A stretch of DNA of 64,000 nucleotides from Antennarius striatus (GCF_040054535.1 NC_090797.1:10614501-10678500), one strand, 5' to 3'; numbered from the stretch's first letter, positions 21,998-36,900 are shown. The notes: a model not told the origin generated them from the sequence alone. Made by a program: numbers and translations.

Positions 21998-24900
21998 TCA
22001 TGTTGGAGTTACATTTAGTAAGTCCATCTCAGTGCTACTCAGATCAGGTTTTGTAACTCCACTTTTATTCTGTCTGCTCCCTTTCACTTTTGACCTCCCT
22101 TCTTTCCTCATGATCTGAACAGGGAAAAGCACAACAAAAAAAGTCGTTAGCTGTCATTAGTCTGCAGCGTCTGATATTGTTTCGCTGCTCCAGCACTTAC
22201 TCTGTCTTTGAAGAACATGAATATGTAATAAAAAGTTGTGTCTTCTTTCATTAATGTAACCCTTGATTCTGCTCTGGACCTCCAACCCCCTGAAAGATAC
22301 AAAAAAACATAATTAATGTTCATTTGTTGTATTTAATTATCACTGACAAAACGTATTGTTTACCTGTAAACATGCTGACCACAAGTCCAACAATGATAGC
22401 TGTTACAGTTCCAATAGGACCAAAATAGAGATAGGAAGGAGATTGCCAGGTAGCTGCCAGCAGATGTCTGTTGGTGGAAGAAATAAATAAGAAATACCAA
22501 TACCAATCGACCAACAAACCAACCTACCTACCCACCTATCTAACTACCCACCTCTGCCACACTAGTTTGACATGAAGACTGCAAACTTGCAGCCCAGTTC
22601 CTGGAAACGTGACACTGGAAAAGACACTTGATGCTCTGACAGCTTCAGTCCACTCCTTGTGATATTCCAAACAGTTACTGAATCAACTTTGCTTGGCAAT
22701 CCACTCAAGCCAGGGGTCTCCCTGTTTGCACTTTCTCCTAACACACTTTGTCCTTCCAGTTAACTTTTCAGTAGTTTGCTTTGATGCAGCTCTTTGTGAA
22801 CAGCCAACCTTTCAGCAATGATCTGAAGACTCTCTTTCCTTTTGGAGGATGTCAGTGTCTTCTGTCAATTCACCAGTGTTCTCCATGATTGATGCAGTGT
22901 GTATAAAACTGAGACAATCATGAGATTTATAAATTAATTATTTAAATGTATTTTAAATACTGATTTTCTCAAATGTGGCATGAAACGCTTGACTATTTTG
23001 AGATAATTTTCATTGTAGGCCATAATACTAAACATAGAAATTACAAAAAATATTGAAACCATTTGATTCTAGAATTTTATGCATTTCATATACATGCAGG
23101 ATTAGATTTGTATCAATTCTGAGTACCCAGTGTATGTGCTCCAGTAGCAAAGTTATGTATTGCTACATTATTAAACCTGCAGGATTGTCCAGGTCATTCG
23201 TTACACATTCACCCTCCGCATTGCTTTCATAATAATTTGATTTAATCACTCACCACAGCCAGTTACAAACTTACTCGTCATCCATGTTCTGTACAAGGGA
23301 TGCGGTTATGGAGATTGATTCTATTGGCAGAGCAGTGGGGGTCCAGTTGGAGATGTTTGTGGGGTTGAAACAGCCCTCAGTGGTCAGTGGTAGAGGTCTG
23401 GCCATTGCAAGAGAAGGGGGATATATCACGCCTCCAATGCTGACAAAGGAGGAGGCAGCAAACCCCAACAAAAGACCCAACAATGCCCCCTGTAGAAAAA
23501 CTCTGTATTAAATCTCACATTAAAAACAGGTGATAGTATTCAATTAAAAATAATATTTAAAAAAAAGCTAATAAATCATATGAGCATGAACCAAAACTCA
23601 TGACATTAATCTTTGACTAAAAATGTTTGTTTTGACTTAGAGTAATTTCAGTACATAGATAAGTATGCAGGCAACCAGTCCAATATGGAGTGTGTCAGGG
23701 CAAAGTCCAAAAGCAAAATTGTTTAGAGTAAATTGTAACTCACATTTAACATTAGAGAAGGGTGGGTAAAGACACAAGGGAAGTAGATATTGGCAAAGAA
23801 GGGAAGGGGAGCACAGCACAAATGCAAGAGAAAGAAGAGATAGCAAGACACAGTTTTAAAAAAGAAGGGAAAAGAAAAGCAAAACAAAACGGGGAACATG
23901 TAACACAAATAGACTGATAAGGTTAAAAAAAGAAAGGAAAGGAACAGTCAGGACAGGACAAACTTACTTTAGAAGTGGCAAATGGACAGAGGATACCCAA
24001 AGTGAATACGCCAAGTAAAGGACCTCCAGTAGCACCACTGATGACAACACTTGCCTGTTTGAAACAGCTTACAATTACACAAGAAGGATGATGACTCCAC
24101 TACCTTATTCATTGTTTTGAAGTTATTTAGAAAATGTATTAATATAAAACTTCTTTTTAATTTCATAAATTACAAGTCCAAGTCCTCAAGATACGAACAT
24201 TTTACTTACGAATATTCGTAGCAATATACGTCCTACCATAGTCAACTACTGTAGTTCCTTTTCTGTCACAACCCATGGCAAGCAGCATGGATTGCGGCAG
24301 AAAACCACTGTTGCGTTTGTGGATCTCCAACGCTCATTTCAGCCCAGTTTGTTCTTGTATGTGTCTCTGTGAGTATCTCAGCGCATCAGGATTCGTACCC
24401 CCCTCATTATTGCTTTTCAGGCAATAACTCCTCCATCCTCTTCCGAGATACGGTCATCCTCTCCGCTGTAAGTTACATTACAAGGTTCATTCAGGAACAC
24501 ACTCACACCTACTGGCAATTTTGACATGACCAATCCGCATAAACTGCATGCGCTTGGAGGTTTGAGGAAGCAGGAGAGCCCGGAGAGAACCCATGCAGAC
24601 ACGGGGACAGCATGAAAACTTCACACAGAAGGGACTCAAACCAGGACGGTGACAGTGCTACTTACTGTGCCACCATGCTGCCTGTAATTATAAACTGAAA
24701 TTGATCTATAAGGACTTACAAACAATTCAGCTTACAAACAGCCTCACGGAACCAATTGTGTTCGCAGGTTGAGGACTACCTGTATATATATGGATCCTAT
24801 TTGTGTCTATTACAGAACTTTGATACACATGTATCCACAGATCAACTGTACCTGCATCATTGCCCCCATGGTTGAAGCCAATCCAGCCATGGCAATACAT

Positions 24901-27900
24901 AAAATCCCATAAAAGAAAGCTGGAAACGAATCACATAGAAACCGATATTTCAGTTCTGCAAAGTTATACAACTACTGACTGAGTTACAGCTTAAGTGACA
25001 CTCTAGTGCTCATCCACTCACTCAGTCCTTTGGACATCCAGAACAGATGCTTCTCTGACATATTAGTGTATGGTTTGATCAGGTCCTCCAGTGTCACTGC
25101 AGCCAGTGCATTGATGCTGGTAGAAACTGTGCTGTGGTGAAATGACAACAAATTACAACATAGTTTTTATGACGAATGTTAATTTGTATTACTGAACATG
25201 CACGATAAGTTGATATCTTAAAATGTTTGGATCTACAGAGTGGAATAACTTTCATGAACATGAACCTTAGAGAGCCGCTAAATACGGCTGCAAAAAATAG
25301 TCCAGGAAGGCCAGGATAGTCAGTCAAGATGTCCATCACCAAATATGGCATCAGCTGAGAAGAATATTGCATACATTAGCATATATGACATGAAAAATGA
25401 AATGATAGTGTTCATATTGTTATACATGTTATCTATTTCTTTGTAACAATCTTCAGTATAGCATGTGGGAGCACTAGAAACAGCTATAACCATTAGCTAT
25501 GCCATGCTTCTTGTCTTATACTTGATCGAGAGCAGAAACTTGTCCAGCTGTCCATGGGTCACAGCTCTTATAGAATGAGTAGAGGCACAGTCCGGCAAAC
25601 ACTGTGGACACCAGGAAGGTGCACAGTCCTAACATTAAGATGTACAGAGCTCTGGAAAAAAGGAAAGTGAAACTCAATGCCAAAAAAGGCAAAATACTTG
25701 CACACAAACATTCAAGTATTTTAGATTTATTCATTCATTCAAAACATTGGGAGACATGACAAACAATGTGCCAATCTGTATAAAAGCTGATAAATTTCAC
25801 TGTCTCCCCCGTTTGTGTTCATTTTCTGTGTTGGTTTTGCCAATTAGGGACTGCATATTTTGACAACAACTAAGAGGAATAATGGCCTGCCCGATCTGAA
25901 CCCAAATGGTATTCAGTTTTTGGACTTTGTCTAGTCACATTTTGTCCATAATTAACACCATGTTTGAGTGTAAGAGTGTCCGCAAGTAAGCTTGATACCA
26001 GGACAGCCTAGGTTGTAGTTTGATGACTTAGTTTTTAGTTGTATCAACAACCATATGTTCTAGACACAGGTAAGGCGAGGATCTAAGCTTTCAACTGATC
26101 ATCAAGTGGTGTTGAATTGAATTAGGCAGCAGGGGTAAATATCGGACAGACCTGGAAAACCTAAATGGATAATGAGACTCTGATCGGAATGCCTTGAACA
26201 GATCAAGTTGGTCTATAACAAACTACCTTGGGCTAAACCTCGATGAAATTAGTTTTCTCCACGAGATGGCTAGGTTTAACCTTAGAAACAGGATGAAGAA
26301 CTTGGACACCCGGGATAGGCTCAAGGTAAAGCCACTGTTACTTAAGCAGAGTCAGCTAATGCGGTTCAGCTATCTAGTCAGAATGCCCCCTGGATACCTA
26401 TCTCGCCTAGAAGCAGACTCAATACTCGCTGGAGAGTGTATACTGTATCTCTAGGTTGGCCTGGGAACACCTTGGTATTCCCGAGAGGTCGTAGTGGCTT
26501 GGGAGAGGAGTGTTAGGGCTTCCTTGCTAAAACTCCTGCTTGGACAAGCAACTGAAAATGAGAGGAAAACTGAGATATTACTACTACCTTTATAAATCCC
26601 CATATGGTATGCCATACATCTTGAAATGATATTGAAGATGAAGACTGAGATGCAGTCACAGCTGATATTCCATCTGAGAACTAGCAGTGCTCTTCCAAGA
26701 CTCTTCCAAGTGCTCTTCCAAGGCATGGCTCTTACCTCAGAGTTTTGTTTGTTGTACAAAAATGTGAACAGAGCAGTGACTCGTATCTCAACAAAATGTC
26801 GAGCAGCTCATATCTCAAGGTACAACTATACTGGGGTCTGTCTGTCAAGTAATTGGTGATTCGGCTCATGAAATGGGGGTCTACAGTGGTCAGTTTTTCT
26901 TTCAGTACCAAGGGCTTGATGGTGTTAACAGCAACAAAGAAATTGAAGAAGAGCACCCTAACAGCACAGCCCTGGACAAGCATTGTCAACACCAACCTGG
27001 GCATAGTAATCAAACTGGAGAGGGTCCATTGCATCCTGCACCTGAGGATGTATGAGCTAAAGGGCTTCATCACATGGGTATGAATATGAGTATAAGTATG
27101 AGAAACTGGTTGGTACTCTTTGAGCTCAGTGGGGCATCCCTTCATAGGCAAAGGGATGATGCAGGAAGTGTTCACCCATGGATGGGACCCTCCCCAACTG
27201 AGGTTGGGGTTAGGCTGAGGTTAAAAAGGTGCAGTAGAGGTTCTCCCAGTTCTGCAGCATAGTATCAAAGTGGTGCTTACATGTGTGTGTTGCACTATGG
27301 TACTGTGGTCTAAGGAGGACCAGAGCAAGACATTGGATGTTGTTAAACATCGTTCTTGATCCTTTTTACAATGTAACCTCCCAAAATGGCATCCTTTTAT
27401 CTTGCTTATTTTAATCAATCACCAAGTTGACCCTGATGTAGTCATTACAGCAAGTGCCAGACAGCAGAAATCAGACTTAAGGTGTTAATAAATGTTAACC
27501 TGACTAATGTTAAACCATGTCATTCTCCAAATTGAGAAAAATGTGTGGAAACAACCTTGCTTAAGAGATAAGAGTTGGACAATATCAACTCCATGAAACT
27601 TCTAAATGGTTTTGATGAACTTTGTCGCTCTTGAACTATACCAGTTGGACAAAGGTTTTTTTAAGATTGCAAATCTCTTACCAAGTTAGCAATTGCCACT
27701 TGATCATCCAAACAAAATACATACACTGTCAACTTAATTATCCAGTATGGTTTCCCATAATAATCATACAACTCTCAGGAACCCCATACCACTCCAAGGA
27801 GTGTATTACTTGCCCTACAAGGTCTTCAAGACCACAAGATATCTCACTAGTGTGATTTTGCAAAGTCTGTGCCTACAATGATGCCAAAATAGTAACATTG

Positions 27901-30900
27901 AATAAAACTATACATCACAGATATACAATTGCCTTGGATTCTGAGGTTGGGCATGGGTAATGATTAATTACATTTAAGGAAACAGACAAAAATCCAAGTA
28001 CTGAAAAGAGAGTTGGAACCCTCCATGTTGATGCCATCAGACAAGGAAACAAAGACCATGCACTCAAAAACCTACATGGGGATTTATCAATCACCCCAGA
28101 AAAGGGAAAATAACCCTTTTCTGGGATAAGCTGTCTTTGTTCTATTACAGATCTGGTGAGTGTAAATTGAAGAAGATCTAACTCATAAATGATAACTGAT
28201 TTTGATTTTCAAATAAGGAGTGCATGTAGTACAAGATTTTTTCTTTAACCCAGTGTCCAATATAAAAAGTAAAAAAGTGTGACTCACATTCTGGCATGAG
28301 TGATGCTCTTGCAAGAGACATATCTCTGCACCTGGGATTGGGTAGTCCCATTAACACCAATCCAGCCCATTGTTGCCCCGAAGACCATGGTCCAAAAAGT
28401 GTGTCTCCTCAGAGGGTTTGTGTCAAAACTGATGAAATACAAAGATCCAGGTTGCATTTTCTTATTCATTCATTATTCTATTAATGTTCAAAAGTACATC
28501 ACAATAAACATATGTAACCAGGTGGTAAAACTATTTAAAGATACTCAGGGAATAAGAACCACTGTAATTAATATATTCTCAGTTGTAGTAGTCCTGCAGT
28601 AAGAATTAACTTTGGACAGCAGGGGGCAGAGTGACGGTCTCTGGGAGACGCGCGCTTTCGGGGAAAAATACCGGAAGTAAACAGTATCGTGCGGGTTTGT
28701 TTCACAGAGTTGAGTTACCGGTGCCGACCTTGAGACGATTTCTGGACGTTAACAGGTTGGTTAACGATAAGTTTGCACAAAATACACATCCGTTATTGTA
28801 AGGTTGTACGATGTTGTCATAGAACCATGTTTTGTGTACAGATGCCAAGTTAGGATTGCTGATGCTGGTGGATCACATTAGCATGTGTGCTACCGGAGCT
28901 CAGTGTGTTTAAGCTAGGTAAGAGACTGAAGACAAGTTCGGGATTCATGCTCTGTATTTCTTTTGCTAACTATGATATGGACATGATTTGTTTTGTTTAT
29001 GGACTAAAATACTGTGTTGTAATTATACAGGGCATTGATATGAATGTTGTCTATTTTCTCTGTAGCCAGAGGTGCCACTGTCGTATTTTCATACATATTT
29101 TTCTACATATTTTGTTTTGGTAAATTGACAAATTTATTTAACACCTTAAATTTCATTTATAATTATTTCCAATATTATATTTTGATTTGGGGAACACAAT
29201 AAAGACCCACAAAAAATTGCATTTGAAGTCTGTGTGTTACTTATCCCGGCTTCAAATCTTGGTACCAGGAGTGGGGTCTCTTTTGTCTTTCCCGTCAAAT
29301 TTGAAGTTGGCGATAGTTGTATGAATAGTAGAGTAAAAATACGGCAGTGGTGAAGAGTGGCCTGACAGCAGATCTGGAGGGACAGAGATAGCTGTGTCGT
29401 ATGGTGCAGTGAACCACAGAGACTTCCTAAGTGTGCTAGCTGGTTGGACTCGGTGAGGCAGACCCAACGAGGAGGGACGGTTGTCTGCGGCTGGAGAGGA
29501 CGTCGGCCAAGGTTGCGCCAGACAGAGTGGGACTCCAGGCCGGAGGAGACATTGTCCAGGAGTGACGGTTGGACTCATCGCTGAACCAATTTAGTCTTTG
29601 CTTGTAAAAAAAGAGACTGAACTGTGTTAAAGAACACTAGAAGAAAAAGAAAAAACAAACAAAACTGATTTAAAAAAGGAAGAACAATGTCAATCCAAGG
29701 TGAAGGCAGTGTTGTAAATGAACAGATGATGAACAATGACGAACACAGTAGTTCTGAGGATGAAGTAGAACAAGGAGATGTACAAAGGCAAATAGGTGAT
29801 TTAGCTAAAAAACAGCAAGAAGTCATGGCTGCCATATCCTCATTGAACAGTGTGCCTACGAGGTCATATGTTTACGTGCCAAGGGAGCGCCATATTGCAC
29901 CATTTAGTGGGGACATAGACAGAGATGGAAGGTCTGTGGATGAATTCATTGAAGAGGTAGAACGAGTTCTTTCTGCCAGAAACCAGACCCCGCCTGAGCA
30001 GTTTGATTACATTATGTCACTGTTGAGAGGACCAGCTTTAGAAGAGGTGCGTTTACGCAATGATGAGGGAACTGATCAGATGAGTGATATATTTTGCTAC
30101 CTTAGAGAAGCTTTTGGAGATAAACGCAGTGCCTCCCAGCTACTTCAGAACTTCTATAGCTGCAAACAGAAAGACGGTGAGGGCATACGTGAGTTTTCAC
30201 ATGCTTTATCACAAGCACTAAGTTCGGTACTGAAACGGTATCCCAGCTCCGTTGCTAATGAGAAAGTGGCATTAAGAGACCAGTTTGTCGATGGAGTGAG
30301 AGACCCTGCATTGAGAAGAGAACTTCGTAAATATGTCAGGGCTCATCCAGATTCAATTTTGATAGAAGTACGTGAAGAAGCTTATTTGTGGGCCTCAGAA
30401 GAGCATGCAATAAGTGCAAAAGATGTAAAGAGTAGAGTTAAAGTCTGTAGCCATGTAACAGCAGATGCACAGTGTACAGCTGCAATGGCTAGTGAGAAAA
30501 AAGGGTACCTTGAGGGTGTCATGAAGGTCCTCGCAGAGCAAGAGAAAGTATGCACAACTGGTCAAGTTAGTGAGAAATCTGTCTCACTTGGTGATGTTAT
30601 GACTATTCTTGCAGAACAAGGGAAAGTTATCATTGAACTAACTAAGGCAGTAAAGAATTTGACTAATCAGGATCGAAGTCCTAGCACCACATCAGCTACT
30701 AGACCAAAAACTCTACCAAGGTTTACAACTGATGGTAAACCAATATGTTTCAGATGTCAAACTGAAGGTCATGTTGCTAAACAGTGTCCACAGAAACAAC
30801 TGAAGCATACAGAGAACACTTCTGCTTCAAGTCGGCAGGGAAACGAGAACCCCTGGTTGTAGTGAGTCGAACAATGCAGGGACAAATGTCAGACTCAACC

Positions 30901-33900
30901 AAACCTGAACTTACTCGAGAGAAAGTTATTGAGCGTGCAATCGGCAAGTGTCCAGTAGTTGATCTTAAGCTCAATAGTACACCAGCTCTTGGCTTACTAG
31001 ATACAGGTAGCCAAGTCAGCACGATTACAGATGCGTTTTTCAGAAATCAGTTGTGTGGAGGTGATGATACCTTGCTTGTCACTTCTAGTTGGCTCAAGAT
31101 AACGGCTGCAAACGGCCTTGAGATACCTTATCAAGGTTACGTTGAACTGGAAGTGGAGACAATGGGCTTGAAAATCCCACACTGTGGTTTCCTGGTCTTG
31201 AAACCCTCAGCGAATGTAGCCACGGCAGAACAGTGCATCATCGGTATGAATGTCATTCGCAGATGTCAACAACTTGTCATATCAGAGTTTGATACAGGGT
31301 TGAAAGGAATGGCAGCTTCTGGTTGGACAACTGCATTTCAGCAAATACAAACATGCATTGTTCCAAAGAAAACAATTGTCAGGGTAGCAGGTAGGGAAAA
31401 AGTGAGAATACCTGCTTCTTCTGTTGCCACTGTCATGGTTAGGGGTCACTCCAAAGAGACAGGCAACGATACACAAAAGATTATTGAGCCTATAAACACA
31501 CCCCTACCCACTGGTGTAGTTGTCATCCCAGCACTTGTAGACAGCAAGTGGCATGTCATTCCGGTCCAGATCGTAAATTTCTCACAAGAAGACGTGTGGC
31601 TGTGTCCAAGAACCAAACTAGGAATCATCTCAACCGTTGAGTGTGTCGAAAGTGACCAGACCTGTGAAGTTAAGTTTAATCGCATTTCTGCGGATGTCGA
31701 ACAGGTCTCTGTTAACACCAAAGATGGACACATTGAAAGTAAAATGCAGACTATCTTAGACAATCTTGACATTGGTGGTAATGATGAGGAGAAAGCGTCT
31801 CTGTGTGCCTTATTGGCAAGGTACATTGATGTATTCGCTGATGATGAGGAAGATCTCGGTTGTACTGCTGAAGTGAAACATGAAGTTAAGCTGGTTGATG
31901 ATATACCTGTCACACAGCCTTATAGGAGAATACCACCCAACCAATATAAAGAAGTCCAAGAACACATTTCAAAGCTGTTGAAAAAGGGCATAATCCAAGA
32001 GAGTGAGAGTTCATATGCTTCACCTGTGGTTGTAGTCCGTAAAAAGGATGGCAGCATACGTCTATGTGTAGACTATCGCAAGCTAAACCTGAAAACAAAG
32101 AGAGATGCGTTCCCACTACCTCGCATCGACGAAAGCTTTGATGCTTTGAAAGGTGCCAGATACTTTTCCACCATTGACCTTGCAAGTGGTTATCACCAGG
32201 TGGTTGTGGAGGAGCATGACAGGCATAAGACTGCATTTACAACGCCGTTCGGGCTGTTTGAGTACTTGCGTATGCCTATGGGTGTTTGCAATGGTCCGGC
32301 GACCTTTCAAAGGTTAATGCAAGCGACTATGAAAGACTTGATCTTTGACATCATGCTTGTATACCTTGATGATATTTTGGTGTACTCGCCCTCGTTTCAG
32401 TCACACCTGGATAGGCTTGACATAGTGTTAAAGCGTCTCAGAGACACCGGACTGAAGGTTAAGTTGGGAAAATGTCACTTTTTGCAGAAGGAAGTCAGAT
32501 TTTTAGGGCATCAGATCTCAGCAGATGGTATTGCAACAGACCCTTGTAAGGTGGTAGCTGTCAAGGAATGGCCTGCACCTTCTACGGTGAAAGAACTGCA
32601 ATCTTTCTTGGGCCTGTGTAGTTACTACCGAAGGTACGTTGAAGGATTTTCAAAGATTGCTTCTCCCTTACATGATGTGGTGAATCAATGCCGTGCAGTT
32701 TGCAGTCCTGCGAAGGCCAGCCAAAAGCTCAGTGCCTTGTGGGACGATAATTGTCAACAGGCCTTTGATCTGTTAAAAGAAAAACTAATTACTGCACCGG
32801 TGTTAGGTTTTGCAGATTTCACGTGCCCTTTCATTTTGGAAACTGACGCAAGCAGTCAGGGTCTAGGAGCTATCCTATATCAGCAACAAGGTGACAGAAA
32901 AAGGGTGATTGCATATGCAAGCAGACGACTAAGAAATGCAGAACAAAATGACAAAAACTATAGCAGCATGAAGTTAGAACTGCTAGCACTCAAGTGGTCC
33001 ATAGTTGAGAAGTTTCGAGGTTATTTACTTGGCTCCAAATTTACTGTCATTACTGATAATAACCCCTTGTGTCATCTAAAAAATGCAAAACTAGGAGCCA
33101 TTGAACAGAGATGGGTGGCACAGTTAGCTGCATTTGACTTTGATGTACAGTACCGTCCAGGACGATCCAACACAGCTGCTGATGCTCTCTCACGGCACCC
33201 GTTAGCAGGGGAGCCAGTACCTGACCAAGATGACGAGGAATTTGATGACTGTGTGGCCATTTGCAACATGATTTGGAGAGGAACCTCCCTTGAACCTGAG
33301 TTGGTTACTGCAGGGGTCAAATGTTGTCAGGTTAATCTGATCAGAGCACTTGATGCAGATCCGTGTCAGTCTGTTGTAAAGGAGGCTACACCAACACTTC
33401 CAGGCTATTCAAAGGAAGAGTTAAGGACATTTCAGAGTCAGGATTCAGAGCTCAGTGTATTTCGCACATTTTGGGATCAAAAACGTAATCCACGTCCTCA
33501 GGAAAGGAGAAATCTCTCCAGAGCTGTGAAGTCACTGTTTAAACAGAGGAAACGTGTAAGAGAGAAAGATGGCTTGTTGTACCGAGTGGTTGAAGATGTG
33601 CACCATGGAGACTGTCTTCAGTTGCTTGTTCCAAACTGTTTGCGAAAACAGGTACTGGAGAGTGTGCATGACTCCATGGGTCATCAAGGCATAGAGAGAA
33701 CCTTGCATTTGTTGAGACAGAGGGCATTTTGGGCAGGCATGCATAATGACGTTGAACGGTGGATAAAAAACTGCCAGCGGTGCATTTTGACCAAAATGCC
33801 TCATCCCAAGATTCATCCACCTATTAAGTCATTTCTCGCATCCCGACCCCTAGAGGTGGTGGCGGTGGACTTTACACTGCTTGACCCAGCCACTGATGGC

Positions 33901-36900
33901 AGAGAAAATGTTTTGGTGATCACGGATGTGTTCACAAAGTTCACTCAAGCATTTCCCACCCGTGACCAGAAAGCAGAGACCACAGCAAAGGTGCTGTTGA
34001 AAGAATGGTTCATGAAGTACGGTGTACCAGAGAGATTACACTCAGATCAGGGCCGTAATTTCGAAAGTGAGGTTATTGCAGAGCTATGTAAATTGTATGG
34101 TGTGAGGAAAACACGGACAACCCCACATCATCCGACTGGAAATGCTCAGTGTGAACGCTTTAACCGTACACTACATGAGCTGCTACGTACACTTCCAAAT
34201 GACAAAAAAAGACGATGGCCTGACCACTTACCAGAACTGGTGTATGCTTACAATGTAACTCCACATGCCACAACAGGTTATTCCCCGTACTATTTGCTGT
34301 ATGGGATTGAACCACACCTTCCAGTTGATGCACTTCTTTCAAAAGAGCATCATGGGGACAAGAAGTTTGACTGGCTTGAAGTTCATCAGCAAAGACTAAA
34401 AGAGGCACATGCCAGGGCTAGGGAATATACAGAACAGAAAGCGACGGAACGTATTGCCCGCCAGAAAGATAAAGTGTACTGTCCAGCAGTCGACGTTGGC
34501 CAGCATGTTTATCTGCGACATTGGCCTGCAGGTCGCAACAAAATCCAAGATGCATGGAGTTCAACTGTATATCAGGTTGTGGACATACTAGGGACAACTT
34601 ACACTGTACAGCCTGTACAGGGGGGACCTTTGAAAAGGGTGAACAGAGTGGATATCAGACCATGTGTTAATCTGCCAGTCTTAACCCCCAGGAATGAGAC
34701 AGAGCCAGTATGGAAGCCTGATGATATCAAAGAAACAGAAACCCAGTCAGAGATGTCAGATGGAGATTCAGAGGAGGGAATTATTGTTGAAGATGTTTCC
34801 TTTGGTTTAAACTCTGATCCAAACACAGAGAGTTCACTTGTCAGGGACTGTGAGGGTGAAACAGATAATTCTGAGTTTGTGTTGAGAGAGGATGAGGGTC
34901 CAATTTTTTATCAGGGAGTAGCAGGGTCTGATGTACTTGACCCTAGGTCTCTCCAGACACCTGATGTACATGCGCCTCTCCCAGTTTGTCAGAGACAGAA
35001 ACCGAATTCAGAGGTGCAACCACCAATACCTGCCCCTCGGAGAAGTAAACGGGCAAATGCTGGAGTTCACCCAAACCCACATCATGAGCCCAGATCAGTT
35101 TTAGAGTCATCGTCTCTAAGTCCTGCAATGGTATCTCATATCCTGGCAAGTATGGGATCTGTATTCTTCAGAGAAGCGCTTAATGAAGTGAAAAATACCT
35201 TTGCTGTCAACGAGGACGTTAACAGTTAAGCAGGGGAGAATGTAACCAGGTGGTAAAACTATTTAAAGATACTCAGGGAATAAGAACCACTGTAATTAAT
35301 ATATTCTCAGTTGTAGTAGTCCTGCAGTAAGAATTAACTTTGGACAGCAGGGGGCAGAGTGACGGTCTCTGGGAGACGCGCGCTTTCGGGGAAAAATACC
35401 GGAAGTAAACAGTATCGTGCGGGTTTGTTTCACAGAGTTGAGTTACCGGTGCCGACCTTGAGACGATTTCTGGACGTTAACAGGTTGGTTAACGATAAGT
35501 TTGCACAAAATACACATCCGTTATTGTAAGGTTGTACGATGTTGTCATAGAACCATGTTTTGTGTACAGATGCCAAGTTAGGATTGCTGATGCTGGTGGA
35601 TCACATTAGCATGTGTGCTACCGGAGCTCAGTGTGTTTAAGCTAGGTAAGAGACTGAAGACAAGTTCGGGATTCATGCTCTGTATTTCTTTTGCTAACTA
35701 TGATATGGACATGATTTGTTTTGTTTATGGACTAAAATACTGTGTTGTAATTATACAGGGCATTGATATGAATGTTGTCTATTTTCTCTGTAGCCAGAGG
35801 TGCCACTGTCGTATTTTCATACATATTTTTCTACATATTTTGTTTTGGTAAATTGACAAATTTATTTAACACCTTAAATTTCATTTATAATTATTTCCAA
35901 TATTATATTTTGATTTGGGGAACACAATAAAGACCCACAAAAAATTGCATTTGAAGTCTGTGTGTTACTTATCCCGGCTTCACATATTTGAGAAAAAAGT
36001 TTATGATTGTAAAAATATTAAGTACTTAAAATATGTGAATGCTTCCTGTTTCCATACCACATCCACATCCATAACACATCTGGTCCATACATACACTTTC
36101 ATAACTTCCTTGAAGATATATATGATTTATCATTTGAGATACATACAAACTACTGTAGTTATTTCCTCTCTCTCGAACACTTGTCATACTTACTCCATAA
36201 AATTGAGTCTCCCTCCTTGTTGTGAATCTGAAATGACTTTGAAGAGTCCTCCTTGTAAGATCACTGACTTAACGATGACAGCCAGGTAACCTGAGAGCAT
36301 TATTCCAATCTAGAAGAAAAAATAAGACACATTCGGGTTGGAAAGTTTTTGCAATACAGTTTTGAATACAGAGTTATATTTTATTGTAACATGTTATTGA
36401 GGGCGAAAGGGTGGCGCAGTGTGTTGCGCTGTTGCCACCCAGACAGGTTGTTCCAGGTTTGTGTCCTGCTCTGTGCGGACTTTGCATGTTCTCCCCGTGT
36501 CTGCGTGGGTTCTCTTTAGGTTCTCCAGCTTCCTCCCATCTTCAAAAACATGCACTTCAGGTTAATTGGCCAAATTGACCGTAGGTTTCAGTGTGCGGGT
36601 GTATGTATGTCTGTGTCTCTGTGTGGCTCCGTGGTGCACTGGTGTCACGCCCGGGGTTTCGCCTCACGCCCACAGTCAGCTGGGATAGGCTCCAGCTCCC
36701 CTGACCCATGGCAGCGAATGAAGCGGTTGTGAAAATGAATGAAAGAATGAATGAATGTAACATGTTATTGCATTTAAAGTATTTTATGTGGTAGAGTACT
36801 ATATGAATGACATTTTGCAAAGATTTACAATAGCTAATTTCTCTGTCACTGAAGTTAAGAAGTTTGTGCTTTTTCTTTTGATTTGCTTTACTATTCAGGA

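Larger units (their letters stand above)
28513..35982 (+). mobile_element. Complete Ty3/gypsy LTR retrotransposon
   Basis: 7470 bp with direct LTRs (742 bp each) starting TGTAACC and ending GGCTTCA, flanked by CATA on both sides (ACATA if one end base is counted differently). The equivalent introns of copies 4 and 5 have the empty site. In order: 5' LTR, primer site, gag, frameshift signal, pol (protease, reverse transcriptase, RNase H, integrase, the Ty3/gypsy order), polypurine tract, 3' LTR. There is no env frame: pol stops 12 bp before the 3' LTR. Frames are intact and the LTRs look identical, so insertion is recent and the copy may be competent. Clade within Ty3/gypsy not assigned. Confidence 0.97.

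Noticed and set aside
22562-22870. Possible coding remnant in intron 14 of copy 3
   Set aside because: Feels like a dispersed repeat, but no domain or ends could be identified.
28887-29123. 78-codon frame repeated exactly at 35615-35851
   Set aside because: It lies inside both LTRs; duplication reflects the LTRs, and no family is recognised.
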